64,000 nucleotides of DNA from Vreelandella neptunia (GCF_034479615.1 NZ_CP140255.1:4526001-4590000); one strand, 5' to 3'. Positions 17,584 through 25,934 are shown, counted from the first letter of the stretch. Made by a program: numbers and translations. Notes: generated from the sequence alone by a model not told the origin.

Positions 17584-18194
17584 GTGCCCCCCAGCCGATG
17601 CAGAGATTTCTCTAGAGCACGCACTCGACCAATTAAGCGTGCGCTCCGGTCGTACGCGTCGCGATGATCAACAACGATATTTGGCTTGAGATCCGGATAT
17701 TCATCCATAAGCTCACGGAACGCCTCGACCTCGCCCAGTGTAGAAAGGAATTCACTTTGCGTTTCTTTTAACTCTTTCTCTAAAGCGAGTTGGCTCACCG
17801 CCTTTCTAGCAGTCTTGCTCTGGGCACAGCTGCCTTCTTCCTTTGAGGTTACGGTTGTGCTTGCCGTCTCCCTGGGGGCTGGAGCCACTAGCCGCTGGTG
17901 CCATGATTCAAAACTCTCCCCCTCCAGGCACAAGCCTGCTTCTCTTATTGAAGGCAAAACAAAATAGAGCTGATCGCGTTTGCGTTTTTCACGGCCTTTT
18001 TCCACCAAGCCAGCGGTGATTAGCTTTTTAATTCTTTCATATATGAAACGCCGCAGATCGGCATGGTGCTTTGCGGCTATACCATATCGCTGTGCGTATT
18101 GGTCACGAAGGCTGCGAATAGTGAATTGAGCGTCTTCAGCTTCTAAAAGGAGCTCGAAAATGCGCTCCTCAATCAAAGGAGGGGTGCCAGACAT
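17580..18194 (-). CDS. Winged-helix plus coiled-coil protein paired with the helicase
   Basis: I do not recognise this family. About 204 residues start from the ATG at 18194; a second ATG lies six bases upstream and neither has a strong ribosome site. The N-terminal 90 residues look like a winged helix (ERIFELLLEAEDAQFTIRSL, LRRFIYERIKKLITAGLVEK, DQLYFVLPSI). Then come a Ser/Thr-rich linker and a C-terminal coiled coil (LALEKELKETQSEFLSTLGE). It is translationally coupled to the helicase, so it probably acts as its DNA-recognition or sensor partner. Confidence 0.7.
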   Translation of the reverse strand: MSGTPPLIEERIFELLLEAEDAQFTIRSLRDQYAQRYGIAAKHHADLRRFIYERIKKLITAGLVEKGREKRKRDQLYFVLPSIREAGLCLEGESFESWHQRLVAPAPRETASTTVTSKEEGSCAQSKTARKAVSQLALEKELKETQSEFLSTLGEVEAFRELMDEYPDLKPNIVVDHRDAYDRSARLIGRVRALEKSLHRLGGT

Positions 18195-18295
18195 GACCAT
18201 CACCGTAGGAGAGGTAAAAACGAAATGCGGATTATAGTCCGTGGATAGGTAGGCCGCAACGAAGGATAGTCCCGCCAAAAGGAAATGGGGCGGGT

Positions 18296-18505
18296 ATGGG
18301 TGAGCTAGCGGCAATGCTGGGAAGAAACATCAGGGAAAAACGAAGGGAGAAGGGGTACTCACAAGACGCCTTTGCCTTAGCTGCTGGTATCGACCGCAGT
18401 TACATAGGAAGAGTCGAACGAGGAGAAGTTAATATCACCGTGGAAAAGTTATATGAGATTGCCGCCGTACTCCAATGTGAGCCAGCCTCTCTTTTACCTA
18501 CTTAA
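18296..18505 (+). CDS. Xre-family helix-turn-helix regulator
   Basis: This is a 69-residue single-domain Xre regulator (GRNIREKRREKGYSQDAFAL, AAGIDRSYIGRVERGEVNIT, VEKLYEIAAVLQCEPASLLP). It resembles restriction-modification controller proteins and phage-type repressors. It is divergent from the winged-helix/helicase pair with about 100 bases between, and probably represses that promoter to delay or limit expression, as C-proteins do for defence systems. Confidence 0.85.
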   Translation: MGELAAMLGRNIREKRREKGYSQDAFALAAGIDRSYIGRVERGEVNITVEKLYEIAAVLQCEPASLLPT

Positions 18506-18731
18506 ACGTTTCTGTGAAGGTAAGTGCACAGCGAACGATAAATCTTCCCGTGCGATCAACGGCCTCGATGACATGCTGGGCAGCACCATTTGCATCCATC
18601 AACTCTTCCGCCAAACTTCGTTCTTGCAGCCGCTGTTGCCGGGCCGCAGGAAGAATGGATACCCAAAGGCGCACGATTGTGTTCGGCTGGGGGATGAGAA
18701 CATCCAGTCGTATGGACTTCGTGATTTCCAT
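18498..18731 (-). CDS. Small hypothetical protein
   Basis: This is a possible 77-residue basic protein (starts MEITKSIRLDVLIPQPNTIV, ends FIVRCALTFTETFK) converging on the Xre gene with an eight-base overlap at the 3' ends. I recognise no family. Its composition is protein-like, with alternating strand-like hydrophobics at the start and a helical middle (AARQQRLQERSLAEELMDAN). It may be the last gene of the recombinase element or a chance frame. Confidence 0.45.
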   Translation of the reverse strand: MEITKSIRLDVLIPQPNTIVRLWVSILPAARQQRLQERSLAEELMDANGAAQHVIEAVDRTGRFIVRCALTFTETFK

Positions 18732-18930
18732 TCTGGTCTGTATTCACATTCGCGTAGTAACGTGGCATTTTTTCTCTTCTTTTCAATCTGGTGGCAAACA
18801 GCGAAGAATTAAGATTCAGTCTTTGCGTAATAACCACATTTGATAGCAATCTGTTGAATTATTATTACCGTTACCATCAGCATATACCTAACATTCCTTA
18901 CCGGCCAAGAGCTGCCTTTTAGGCGTCTCT

Positions 18931-18985
18931 GATATACCGCTTCAAGCTGCGGTGCGAAGCGACCGACAGCCTTGGCTTGTTATGC
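18931..18985 (-). repeat. attC-like site 1, directly after the DUF4238 gene
   Basis: The site ends with the core GTTATGC abutting the stop codon of the DUF4238 gene. It contains inverted-repeat segments (GCTGCGG region) and a degenerate left core. The distal end is fused to a conserved flank ending CTGATATA that recurs at two other attC sites. It is the weakest of the five sites. Confidence 0.5.
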
Positions 18986-19957
18986 TTACCAAGTCCCCAC
19001 CTCTTTTTTGTTTGCATCTATAACGCTCCTCATATTTCCATAGATCGAAAAACGAGCGTTTGCAGCTATACGAGCATTCAATTCAGAAACTGCATTTAAA
19101 CTAACGCCTTCCTTTAAAGAATCCCACTGCGTGGATGTGGCAATAATTAACGCGTAACTTGGCGATATAGGGAATAACATGTCCAAAAATTCTGAGGGCT
19201 CGCCTTTCGGCAATACATCATTGTTAGGGTGAATATTTACAATAGGTGAGTCACATGTAATGAAGGGCGTATCCGTAGTATTTTTAATCAACATAAGCTT
19301 TTCTTCATGCCGATAGCTATACATAGACCAGCCAATATTTTCTCCTAACATGAAGCATATAAACCACCAATTCTTTTCAGTGAGACGAATAGCTTCATCT
19401 CGTGCTGTTGAAGGCGGCATCCTTTTCACCGACAGCTCTAGAAATCGCTCTTTAAGGGCTTTAGTTCGCGTAACTTGATGACCAAGATAAGAATACAAGC
19501 CAATACTCACGCTCTTATCCTCTAGAACAGATAAATCTCCTATCGCAAGCCCATCTAAAGCATGCTTTGCACCAGATTCAATACCACAATAATGATTTTC
19601 TAGGGTGTTAAACAAAAGGGCATTCTCACATACTTTCAATTCATCGCTTTCGATATAGGAAGCTCTAATTCTCTCTATTGCCCTTGAAGCTTCTAGAAAT
19701 GGTTCTAGGTGTTTTCTATGTTCTCTCTGGAGAAATTCGGGGGATTTCTTAGACCACTCTAGGATATAGGCGACATCAGCTACATCGAGTACAGATACCT
19801 TGTAAAATCCATCTTCCCGACACATCCCTTTAGGGCTATCGTGAGCGACGTTTCCCTTGGTCGTGAGCCAAAATACTTTGTTATCGACAGCCCAGCTTTT
19901 TAGATAGTACTCCCATACATAGTGGTGCTTAACTTTTATCTGTTTCCACTTTTCCAT
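18986..19957 (-). CDS. DUF4238 domain protein in an integron-type cassette
   Basis: This is a 323-residue protein with the DUF4238 signature at its start (KVKHHYVWEYYLKSWAVDNK, then KVFWLTTKGNV) and in the C-terminal half (TDTPFITCDSPIVNIH, DMLFPISPSYALIIAT). The function of the family is unknown; it is often seen in accessory and phage-related regions. The gene is tightly framed by attC-like sites on both sides (18931-18985 and 19976-20033), with only about 20 bases of 5' untranslated sequence, as in integron gene cassettes. It is AT-rich compared with the core genes, which fits transfer. Confidence 0.8.
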   Translation of the reverse strand: MEKWKQIKVKHHYVWEYYLKSWAVDNKVFWLTTKGNVAHDSPKGMCREDGFYKVSVLDVADVAYILEWSKKSPEFLQREHRKHLEPFLEASRAIERIRASYIESDELKVCENALLFNTLENHYCGIESGAKHALDGLAIGDLSVLEDKSVSIGLYSYLGHQVTRTKALKERFLELSVKRMPPSTARDEAIRLTEKNWWFICFMLGENIGWSMYSYRHEEKLMLIKNTTDTPFITCDSPIVNIHPNNDVLPKGEPSEFLDMLFPISPSYALIIATSTQWDSLKEGVSLNAVSELNARIAANARFSIYGNMRSVIDANKKEVGTW

Positions 19958-19975
19958 GTCCGGAACCTATCTCAA

Positions 19976-20033
19976 ACATAACGTCCAATTGCAGCCGACG
20001 CCGAAGGCGGTCGGCTGCAATTGCTTGTTACGT
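19976..20033 (-). repeat. attC-like site 2
   Basis: This is a 58-base site with cores ACATAAC and GTTACGT and a long, nearly perfect inner palindrome (CAATTGCAGCCGAC facing GTCGGCTGCAATTG). It lies between the stop of the 20037-20513 gene and the start of the DUF4238 gene. The structure is typical of a folded integron attC. Confidence 0.75.
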
Positions 20034-20036
20034 GTT

Positions 20037-20513
20037 TTACAATGTTGGGTAGGAAAGCTTTTCATTGTAGGACTGCGCTTCATCTTCCCAAATAAGCCGC
20101 ACAACATGCTTTCTCTTGGTTTTCATATATACAGCTGCAATTAGCTCGACAGATTGATGCCTCTCTAAGCTTTCCAGCGGAAACTTATCTGTCACATCTG
20201 AATCGATAACAACATCGTTACCCTCTGGAAACTCTAACCTCACGTTTCTGGCAGTAGCAGCACCCTTATTCCATATTTTTAGCCGATATTTACTGCTCCC
20301 CAATTTTATAAAAGATGCACCAAGATCGGCTCGCCTCTCTCTCAGTGAATCTTCGTTCTCTTTCTCCAAAAGGCGATTGTTCAGCTTTTCTTGGCTTTCA
20401 ACGAGTGATCTTTGCTTCTTATTGAAGCTAACCGTCTGCCAGGTTGCATATGCCGACAGAAGAAATGCCAAACCAGCTATTACATCACCCACATCTATAG
20501 AAATCGGCATCAC
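20037..20513 (-). CDS. Hypothetical membrane-anchored protein
   Basis: This is a 158-residue protein with one N-terminal membrane segment (VGDVIAGLAFLLSAYATWQT), a coiled-coil stretch (QRSLVESQEKLNNRLLEKEN) and a beta-rich domain (SSKYRLKIWNKGAATARNVR, LERHQSVELIAAVYMKTKRK). I do not recognise the family. It overlaps the upstream zinc-finger gene by four bases, so the two form a two-gene cassette ending at attC-like site 2. Cassettes of this kind often carry small defence or stress modules, but nothing here proves it. Confidence 0.7.
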   Translation of the reverse strand: MMPISIDVGDVIAGLAFLLSAYATWQTVSFNKKQRSLVESQEKLNNRLLEKENEDSLRERRADLGASFIKLGSSKYRLKIWNKGAATARNVRLEFPEGNDVVIDSDVTDKFPLESLERHQSVELIAAVYMKTKRKHVVRLIWEDEAQSYNEKLSYPTL

Positions 20514-20791
20514 TTGAACCTTATATTCTTGCTTCCAGAAAATGCTTTCTTCAACGATTTACGAACTTCATCAGCAAAATCTTTAGTGATTTCCGTCTTA
20601 ATTTCAGAGAGATGTTCATCGATATTTTCACTGTTCTCGCGGATTAGTTCATCTTTATTGAATTCTCGCTCACAGGAGGCACATGTCATTACTTGGATGG
20701 ACTCATCTACACCTTCGTCATATGAAAATTCGGAGCAGCCGCAAGTCGGGCATAACAAACTAACATTTCTATTGTATTTGTCTGATTCCAT
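20510..20791 (-). CDS. Small zinc-ribbon protein, first gene of a two-gene cassette
   Basis: This is a 93-residue protein starting at the ATG at 20791, preceded by GGAGA. Four cysteines form a zinc ribbon (LLCPTCGCSEFSYDEG and QVMTCASCEREFNKDEL), followed by a charged helix (ENIDEHLSEIKTEITKDFAD, VRKSLKKAFSG). Residues 10-15 of the domain resemble ECs-type small ribbons found beside membrane partners. It is coupled to the membrane-anchored protein downstream and probably works with it. The function is not known. Confidence 0.7.
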   Translation of the reverse strand: MESDKYNRNVSLLCPTCGCSEFSYDEGVDESIQVMTCASCEREFNKDELIRENSENIDEHLSEIKTEITKDFADEVRKSLKKAFSGSKNIRFK

Positions 20792-21063
20792 ACGATTTCT
20801 CCAAATCGTGAGTACACGTAACAGTATTAGACTGCCCAACCGATGATTAAATAAACATGCTGGCACGTTTTATCCGACAAATACAGCCCACAAAATACGC
20901 TATAATTCGTTGATATAATCAAACCCTAATTTTAACTATATTTTTTAACCAGAACTCGCGCGCCTGCTGCATTTCCCGCCATGACCGCTTAGGGTGGTTA
21001 GCTCTTACTCATGAACATTCCTTTTCGGCCTGAAGGTGCCTTTTAAGCGACTTTGATATAGCG

Positions 21064-21147
21064 GTTTAACGCCCTCAGCAACCGCGGCTTTGTAGTGGAG
21101 CCGATGGCGGAACGAAAAAGCCGTTGGCTTGCCTGCGAGTGTTAGGC
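21064..21147 (-). repeat. attC-like site 3
   Basis: This 84-base site has perfect consensus cores on both sides (GTTTAAC fits RYYYAAC; GTTAGGC fits GTTRRRY) and inner inverted repeats (AACCGCGGCTTTG facing AAAAGCCGTTGGCTT). It lies ten bases after the stop of the 21157-21876 gene. The CTTTGATATA flank seen at two other sites abuts it. Confidence 0.75.
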
Positions 21148-21156
21148 GCTTTGTAG

Positions 21157-21876
21157 CTACAATTTAGCAAGCTCATCCACTAGCTGTGGGTTTCTCGACA
21201 TAAATGACACGTATGATCTACCAAGCGACGTCAGCCTGTAATCACAACCTTCTTCGATCATCAGCCCATTACTCACAGGATAGGCCACATATTTTATCCA
21301 ATCCCAATCGAGCAATGGTTCGCCTACCTGCTCTTTTATCGAAAGGAAATAATGCTCGGCGTCTGCTCTACTTGTGCGGCCACCGTTATTAGCCATTATT
21401 GAAAATAAGTTGAACTGCGAGCGAAATAAAACTTTGTTAATATCGAAGTATCGAATTGCGCTCTGAAGAAGTGACACTTCCTGAGCTAGCACATTGACAG
21501 TTTCTTCCGGACTAATATTGAGTGCGGCGATATGTGTTTGTATCCCACCAAGTATATCTTCACTAAATTCCGTTTTATGTTCTTCGTGTCGCTGCCTGAT
21601 GGCCTCTAAGCTCATATTCTCTGGCAAATTAACAGAGTTACCTCCTGAACCCTCAAGAGCTTCTAGTGACTGCTGAGCGGCGACAAATTTCGCCGATACT
21701 CCAGATGCAGACGCAGACACCTCTGAGACTGTATTCTTGGAAAAGAATATTTGAATAGATTCAAATATGCCAGTACGAAAGCGAATTCCGATTATTAGCA
21801 CGGTAATTGGCCATGCAATAGCCTTAATCAGCTCTACTACTAAACTAGGCGCCCAACTGCACAAATTTTCTTCCAT
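21157..21876 (-). CDS. Hypothetical membrane-anchored protein in a cassette
   Basis: This is a 239-residue protein with one N-terminal membrane segment (VVELIKAIAWPITVLIIGIR) and a soluble remainder. The remainder has a helical region (MSLEAIRQRHEEHKTEFSED) and a C-terminal winged-helix-like part (LFSIMANNGGRTSRADAEHY, VSNGLMIEEGCDYRLTSLGR). I do not recognise the family. The cassette lies between attC-like sites 3 and 4, next to the ATPase cassette. An ATPase beside a membrane protein suggests a sensor-effector pair, but they are in separate cassettes, so joint function is only a guess. Confidence 0.7.
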   Translation of the reverse strand: MEENLCSWAPSLVVELIKAIAWPITVLIIGIRFRTGIFESIQIFFSKNTVSEVSASASGVSAKFVAAQQSLEALEGSGGNSVNLPENMSLEAIRQRHEEHKTEFSEDILGGIQTHIAALNISPEETVNVLAQEVSLLQSAIRYFDINKVLFRSQFNLFSIMANNGGRTSRADAEHYFLSIKEQVGEPLLDWDWIKYVAYPVSNGLMIEEGCDYRLTSLGRSYVSFMSRNPQLVDELAKL

Positions 21877-21889
21877 GTGATCTCCTATC

Positions 21890-21949
21890 GCCTAACGCCT
21901 CAAACATCGGCGCAGCCATGCTGCGTCCGAGTGCTTTGATTTGTTATAC
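21890..21949 (-). repeat. attC-like site 4
   Basis: This 60-base site has cores GCCTAAC and GTTATAC and inner inverted repeats around GCGCAGCCATGCTGCGTC. It is nearly identical in its outer parts to site 5 (shared ACGCCTCAAACA and TCCGAGTGCTTTGATTTGTT), which points to one integron family as the source. Confidence 0.8.
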
Positions 21950-21953
21950 ACTG

Positions 21954-23255
21954 CTACTCCAGTGGTGATGGTAACTCCTCCTCAAACTCGACTAGATCGC
22001 TATTTTTGAGGAAAAAGAAAAATGTCGAATCAATCGCAAAAAGAAGTCTTTTTCCTTGATCATAGTCAATCAATGGTGGATTCAATTTTTTCTTAAATTG
22101 TAGATGAGAAATGTTGTGGAGAAGGTTGCTTATGTCTCCGGGCCTAACATCTTGAGCTCTATGATGTATCGATTTAATTCCATCAGTAATATCAGCTCTG
22201 GAAAGCCCCCCAATAATGCCGTTGTATCCTTTTTGTGCAATTATCCTCACCAAATAGTATGGGAGGTGAAGAGGTGCCTTTTCCTTGCCCTTTGAGTGGG
22301 TAACATTTCCAGAAGCCAATAGTTCTAACGCTTGCTGGTGATTTTCTCGATATTCATTGCATTTTTCTTCTAACGCTTCATTTGCGTAAGAGTCGTCCGC
22401 TAGATGACGTGCATATCCCTCATGGGTACGATTAACGTCGGCAACTCTACAGTAAACCTTTAGGAGTTCCTGAAGCACACCGATACTGCCAAACGAATTT
22501 GCAATGAATGTTAAAACGACACTTTCACTGATTGAGATATTAAGTTCGTGAGATCCTTTTACGATCACTTTCCTAAAGTCGTCTTCAATCCATGGTTCTA
22601 CAGGTATATCTTCAACCCTATCTGTTAGATCCGGACAAAATGTTCTAAGCCTGTCTTTCTTCCGCCAAACGCCAAGAATTACGAAAACTATCCCTGTTTC
22701 TTGGAATGTTCTTAGATCGAATGAAAACTCTCTTTGCCTCTCCTCGTCTAGATAATGGAAATTTTCTAAAATAATTTTCTTTTTGAAATTAATTTTGTGA
22801 AGAAGCTCGGAAATATCCTGTGCCACAGATAGATTAAACGGAACTGTCTCGTACGTTTTAGTATTTTTATCTGCAGCACTTATTGTGCCAGAAGCACTTG
22901 CCTCTCCTTCGCCAAATAGTAGTATTTTCGCTTTGGCTTTTATACCAACGCTCGTCGAAGCTTTGGTAGATTCTTCATTTTGCGTGCTCGTTTCAATTTC
23001 TACTCCGAGCTGCCTCAAGATGCTTGAGTATATATCCGATATATTTGTGCTCGGTGTAAGCCTAACAACAATATTTTCTTCATAAGGCAGATGCCTTGAC
23101 ACTAATGCTGTTTTTCCCTGTTTAGAAGCACCGTATACAACAATGTGGTTCCCACAGGTGAGGGAGTCACTAAATTTTGTGTCGATTTTGTCTCGCTCGA
23201 TATAGGAGAGAATTTGATTTGGGCTAACTCCAAACACCTCATTTAATTCGGGCAT
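21954..23255 (-). CDS. AAA/STAND-like ATPase in a cassette
   Basis: This is a 433-residue P-loop ATPase. Walker A is in IVVYGASKQGKTALVSRHLP, a Walker B-like strand in FKKKIILENFHYLDEERQRE, and a sensor-like strand in GIVFVILGVWRKKDRLRT. A helical C-terminal half ends with acidic residues. The organisation resembles ORC/STAND-type NTPases used as sensors in several defence systems, but no effector domain is fused. It is the cassette upstream of the membrane protein at 21157. Low GC and the attC-like site directly after the stop indicate horizontal origin. Confidence 0.75.
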   Translation of the reverse strand: MPELNEVFGVSPNQILSYIERDKIDTKFSDSLTCGNHIVVYGASKQGKTALVSRHLPYEENIVVRLTPSTNISDIYSSILRQLGVEIETSTQNEESTKASTSVGIKAKAKILLFGEGEASASGTISAADKNTKTYETVPFNLSVAQDISELLHKINFKKKIILENFHYLDEERQREFSFDLRTFQETGIVFVILGVWRKKDRLRTFCPDLTDRVEDIPVEPWIEDDFRKVIVKGSHELNISISESVVLTFIANSFGSIGVLQELLKVYCRVADVNRTHEGYARHLADDSYANEALEEKCNEYRENHQQALELLASGNVTHSKGKEKAPLHLPYYLVRIIAQKGYNGIIGGLSRADITDGIKSIHHRAQDVRPGDISNLLHNISHLQFKKKLNPPLIDYDQGKRLLFAIDSTFFFFLKNSDLVEFEEELPSPLE

Positions 23256-23679
23256 ATTCTCAATATTTCCTTGTGTATAACAGTTTTATTCATGCGCATG
23301 CGCGTATTTCTGGGAAGCCCCACCTTCCTAAAAGGCACCTAATCTACTGATAAAAAAGGGGTAAATACTATTCTCTCCTAGTAAGGCTCGTTAGCCAATT
23401 GCGCATAAACATAAAAGATCTGGTCATAAGCAATTATTTTATATGTATTTCCAAGATTATCTTCCGGCAATACAAGCCTTCACGTTTCAGAACTGACCAG
23501 AAAAAACGCATTGTGAGCCAGGGGCTACTATTCTGCTGATGGCCGCTTTGGGTCGTCAACGGACTATTGGGATTTCGCACATCCTTAAGTTGACAGGATC
23601 CTAACTAACCCAAGATGTAAGTTAAGTGCAACTCGCGCGGCATGCCTAAGGCGACGTTTAAGGCGTTGCAAAACTTTAC
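23256..23679. other. Gene-free stretch with cassette-boundary debris
   Basis: I see no gene in these 424 bases. They contain TGTATAACAG directly before the ATPase start (a possible attC core remnant) and an inverted copy of the GGTGCCTTTTAGG motif seen beside other attC sites. They also contain GGCCGCTTTGGGTCGTCA at 23541-23558, repeated exactly at 30859-30876. The stretch is probably the worn edge of the cassette array. Confidence 0.5.
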
Positions 23680-23847
23680 TCAGTGGCAGTGACGCGTCCC
23701 TGCCTTAGTATCCCTATGACAACCATTGCTATCAGTTCGCCCCCCATGTTCAACCACCTCACCGCTATATGCAGCAGTTGATGCTGAAACGTTACCTGCT
23801 CCGAAGAACATACCAGCCAGCATTAGAGCCAATAACACCTTCTTCAT
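23680..23847 (-). CDS. Small secreted protein with a GCH...HCH histidine/cysteine motif
   Basis: This 55-residue protein has a signal peptide (MKKVLLALMLAGMFFGAGNV SA cut region) and a short mature part ending HGGRTDSNGCHRDTKAGTRH CH. The pattern HGG-x5-GCH-x-D-x-K-x-G-x2-HCH is a known small metal-binding-like module that also occurs at the ends of secreted nucleases. An AGGAGAC ribosome site precedes the ATG. It is divergent from the secreted endonuclease gene, with 166 bases between. The function is unknown; zinc binding in the periplasm is a fair guess. Confidence 0.6.
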   Translation of the reverse strand: MKKVLLALMLAGMFFGAGNVSASTAAYSGEVVEHGGRTDSNGCHRDTKAGTRHCH

Positions 23848-24013
23848 GATCGTCTCCTTGTGATTGCTGGCCTACTACCAGCACTACGAGACTAGCATCT
23901 ATCATGCTGAAGCGAAGCGTACTTTAGTCAAAAGCCTACTTAGTAGTACCAATCAACTCGCACCAAGGATGAAATTTTATTAGTCTTCCTCCTCTCATGA
24001 AGGGACCACTAAT

Positions 24014-24904
24014 ATGAAGAAAATTTCTTACCTCATCACGTTTACGGCAGCTCTACTGCTGTCGAGCCACTCCATTGCTGCTGTGCCCTCTTCTTTTAAT
24101 TCGGCAAAACGAATTGCAGAAGATCAAATTTATTACGACCAGGACACTTCCTTTTACTGTGGCTGCCAGTTCGACTTTGAGGCTGGGCCCAATTTAGAAG
24201 CATGTGGCTATGAAATTAGAAAGCAACCACAAAGGGCTAGCCGCATTGAATGGGAGCATGTGATGCCCGCGTATGATTTCGGCCGACAGCGCCAATGCTG
24301 GCAGGATGGTGGTCGGGACAACTGCCGCCGAAACGACGCAGTATTTCGAATGGCCGAGGCAGACCTGCATAATTTGGTGCCCGCCATTGGTGAAGTAAAC
24401 GGCGATAGGTCCAATATGCGATTTGGAATGGTCAATGCGCCCGTTCATGAATATGGTGCGTGCGAGGTCGCGGTATCGTTTGAAGAACGCACCTTCCAGC
24501 CACCGCCCCACCGCCGCGGTGACATTGCACGCACCTATTGGTATATGCGAGATACCTACGGCATCGAGATCAGTCGACAGCAGCAGCAATTATTTACAGC
24601 CTGGGCACGTCAAGATCCTGTCGATGAGTGGGAGCTGGAGCGCAATCGAAGGATTGCCGCTGCGCAAGGAACGGCCAACGCTTATGTTGGTGAGGTAGCC
24701 AACCAACAGACACCAGCACGACTGCGAACAACGTCCGCTCTTTCCCTGCGATCGGAAAGCAGCTCCGGTTTTAGCTGTTCAACTCGTAAGACTTGTGGCG
24801 CCATGGCGTCATGCGAAGAGACAATGTTCCACTTGAATCAATGCGGGAACAGTCGCTTAGATGGTGATAGTGATGGTGTGCCGTGCGAGTCGATCTGCCG
24901 ATGA
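24014..24904 (+). CDS. Secreted endonuclease I with C-terminal Excalibur-like domain
   Basis: This is a 296-residue periplasmic or secreted nuclease. A signal peptide (ends SHSIAA) is followed by the endonuclease I domain. The beta-beta-metal His is in ASRIEWEHVMPAYDFGRQRQ, with the downstream DLHNLVPAIGEVNGDRSNMR block that supplies the Asn metal ligand. After a linker, residues 252-296 form an Excalibur-type domain (FSCSTRKTCGAMASCEE, then LDGDSDGVPCESICR with the DxDxDGxxC calcium-loop pattern). The enzyme would degrade extracellular or incoming DNA for nutrients or defence. The combination is known in family members; I am confident of both parts. Confidence 0.88.
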   Translation: MKKISYLITFTAALLLSSHSIAAVPSSFNSAKRIAEDQIYYDQDTSFYCGCQFDFEAGPNLEACGYEIRKQPQRASRIEWEHVMPAYDFGRQRQCWQDGGRDNCRRNDAVFRMAEADLHNLVPAIGEVNGDRSNMRFGMVNAPVHEYGACEVAVSFEERTFQPPPHRRGDIARTYWYMRDTYGIEISRQQQQLFTAWARQDPVDEWELERNRRIAAAQGTANAYVGEVANQQTPARLRTTSALSLRSESSSGFSCSTRKTCGAMASCEETMFHLNQCGNSRLDGDSDGVPCESICR

Positions 24905-24914
24905 TTAGATAACA

Positions 24915-25571
24915 TCACGCCGGATTAATCAGCTCTTCGCTCTGCCCTTCGCTAGGCTTGTTAACCTTGGTGCTCACAGGCCAATGCTCTATCAGACTGG
25001 CATCGATATGTCGCACCATCTGCTTGATCGTCTCCCGATCAGTAATGTCAGGCGCTAACCAATGCTCAAGGCTATCGCCATCCAATATCAGTGGCATTCG
25101 ATCATGCACCTCAGCAGCACTACCGCGTCCGGGCTCAGTGACAATGGCACAGCCTAGGCTTCCATCATCACGCTCAGCGAATATGCCTGCGAAAAACAGC
25201 GGCCCACGATCTTTCCGGCAAATGTAATGCGGCTGCTTGGGTTTTGAGTCTTTAATCCATTCATACCAGCCGTCAACCGGTATCAGGCATCTATGCTTTG
25301 AAAACGCCGATTTGAAATAGGCGTTGGTGGCCACCGTCTCAACTCTCGCGTTGATCGGCTGATTACCTGTGCTTTGAGCCCACCTCGGTCTGTACCCCCA
25401 CCACATCTCGCCAATGATCGGTGCTTCGGTTTCTGACGTCTGGTGCACGGCAGCGATCCACGTGCCGGGCGCGACGTTGTAGCGAGGCCTTACCTCTTGC
25501 TCGGGCACAGTAGCGCCAACCATTTTGGCCAACTGATCAAGCGGGGTGAATAACGCGAATCGTCCACACAT
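24915..25571 (-). CDS. yedK: SOS response-associated peptidase YedK (HMCES family)
   Basis: This is a 218-residue SRAP protein that crosslinks to abasic sites in single-stranded DNA through Cys2 and protects them. MCGRFALFTPLDQLAKMVGA gives the catalytic Cys2. RPRYNVAPGTWIAAV, the NARVETVATNAYFKSAFSKH block and CLIPVDGWYEW with the Glu are present, as is the C-terminal HDRMPLILDGDSLEHWL with the catalytic His. It is divergent from a LexA-box-controlled operon with the DUF1654 gene, umuD and umuC, and belongs to the same DNA-damage block. Confidence 0.93.
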   Translation of the reverse strand: MCGRFALFTPLDQLAKMVGATVPEQEVRPRYNVAPGTWIAAVHQTSETEAPIIGEMWWGYRPRWAQSTGNQPINARVETVATNAYFKSAFSKHRCLIPVDGWYEWIKDSKPKQPHYICRKDRGPLFFAGIFAERDDGSLGCAIVTEPGRGSAAEVHDRMPLILDGDSLEHWLAPDITDRETIKQMVRHIDASLIEHWPVSTKVNKPSEGQSEELINPA

Positions 25572-25667
25572 CCTTGAATGATAGACGATAATTTACGGCT
25601 CGCAGCCACCCTGACACATGAGCGCTTGCAGTCAACGCTGGTCATCGCTTATCGTCTGCCTAAAATA

Positions 25668-25683
25668 CTGTATATATCACCAG
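25668..25683 (+). promoter_or_regulatory. LexA box before the umuDC operon
   Basis: CTGTATATATCACCAG matches the LexA consensus CTG-N10-CAG with the favoured TATATAT spacer. It lies 17 bases before the DUF1654 gene start, so it should repress the DUF1654-umuD-umuC operon until DNA damage. Confidence 0.8.
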
Positions 25684-25700
25684 CATTATAGGAGGCGTGT

Positions 25701-25934
25701 ATGTCAGAGAAAACGTATCAGCAGTTGGTCCAGCGCGTGCAGCGGGCAATCAATAGCCCAGGTGCACAGTCGAAGCACTACGTGGAGATAAAGCGTCAGC
25801 CTGAAGATGAAGTGGATGATTGGGAGCGCATGCTTTCCGACCTGGGTACTGTCGAGAACGTCACGCTCACCACCATGGATGACCATGGCGAGCATGTGCA
25901 GGTTACATGGAACCCTGAGGAGTCGATGGCATGA
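25701..25934 (+). CDS. DUF1654 domain protein, first gene of the SOS operon
   Basis: This is a 77-residue DUF1654 protein (SEKTYQQLVQRVQRAINSPG, KRQPEDEVDDWERMLSDLG, NVTLTTMDDHGEHVQVTW). The family is small, of unknown function, and found mainly in Pseudomonas and related bacteria, including DNA-damage-inducible loci. Here it sits between a LexA box and umuD, overlapping umuD by four bases, so it is co-induced with and possibly tunes the polymerase. A GGAGG ribosome site lies eight bases before the ATG. Confidence 0.8.
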   Translation: MSEKTYQQLVQRVQRAINSPGAQSKHYVEIKRQPEDEVDDWERMLSDLGTVENVTLTTMDDHGEHVQVTWNPEESMA

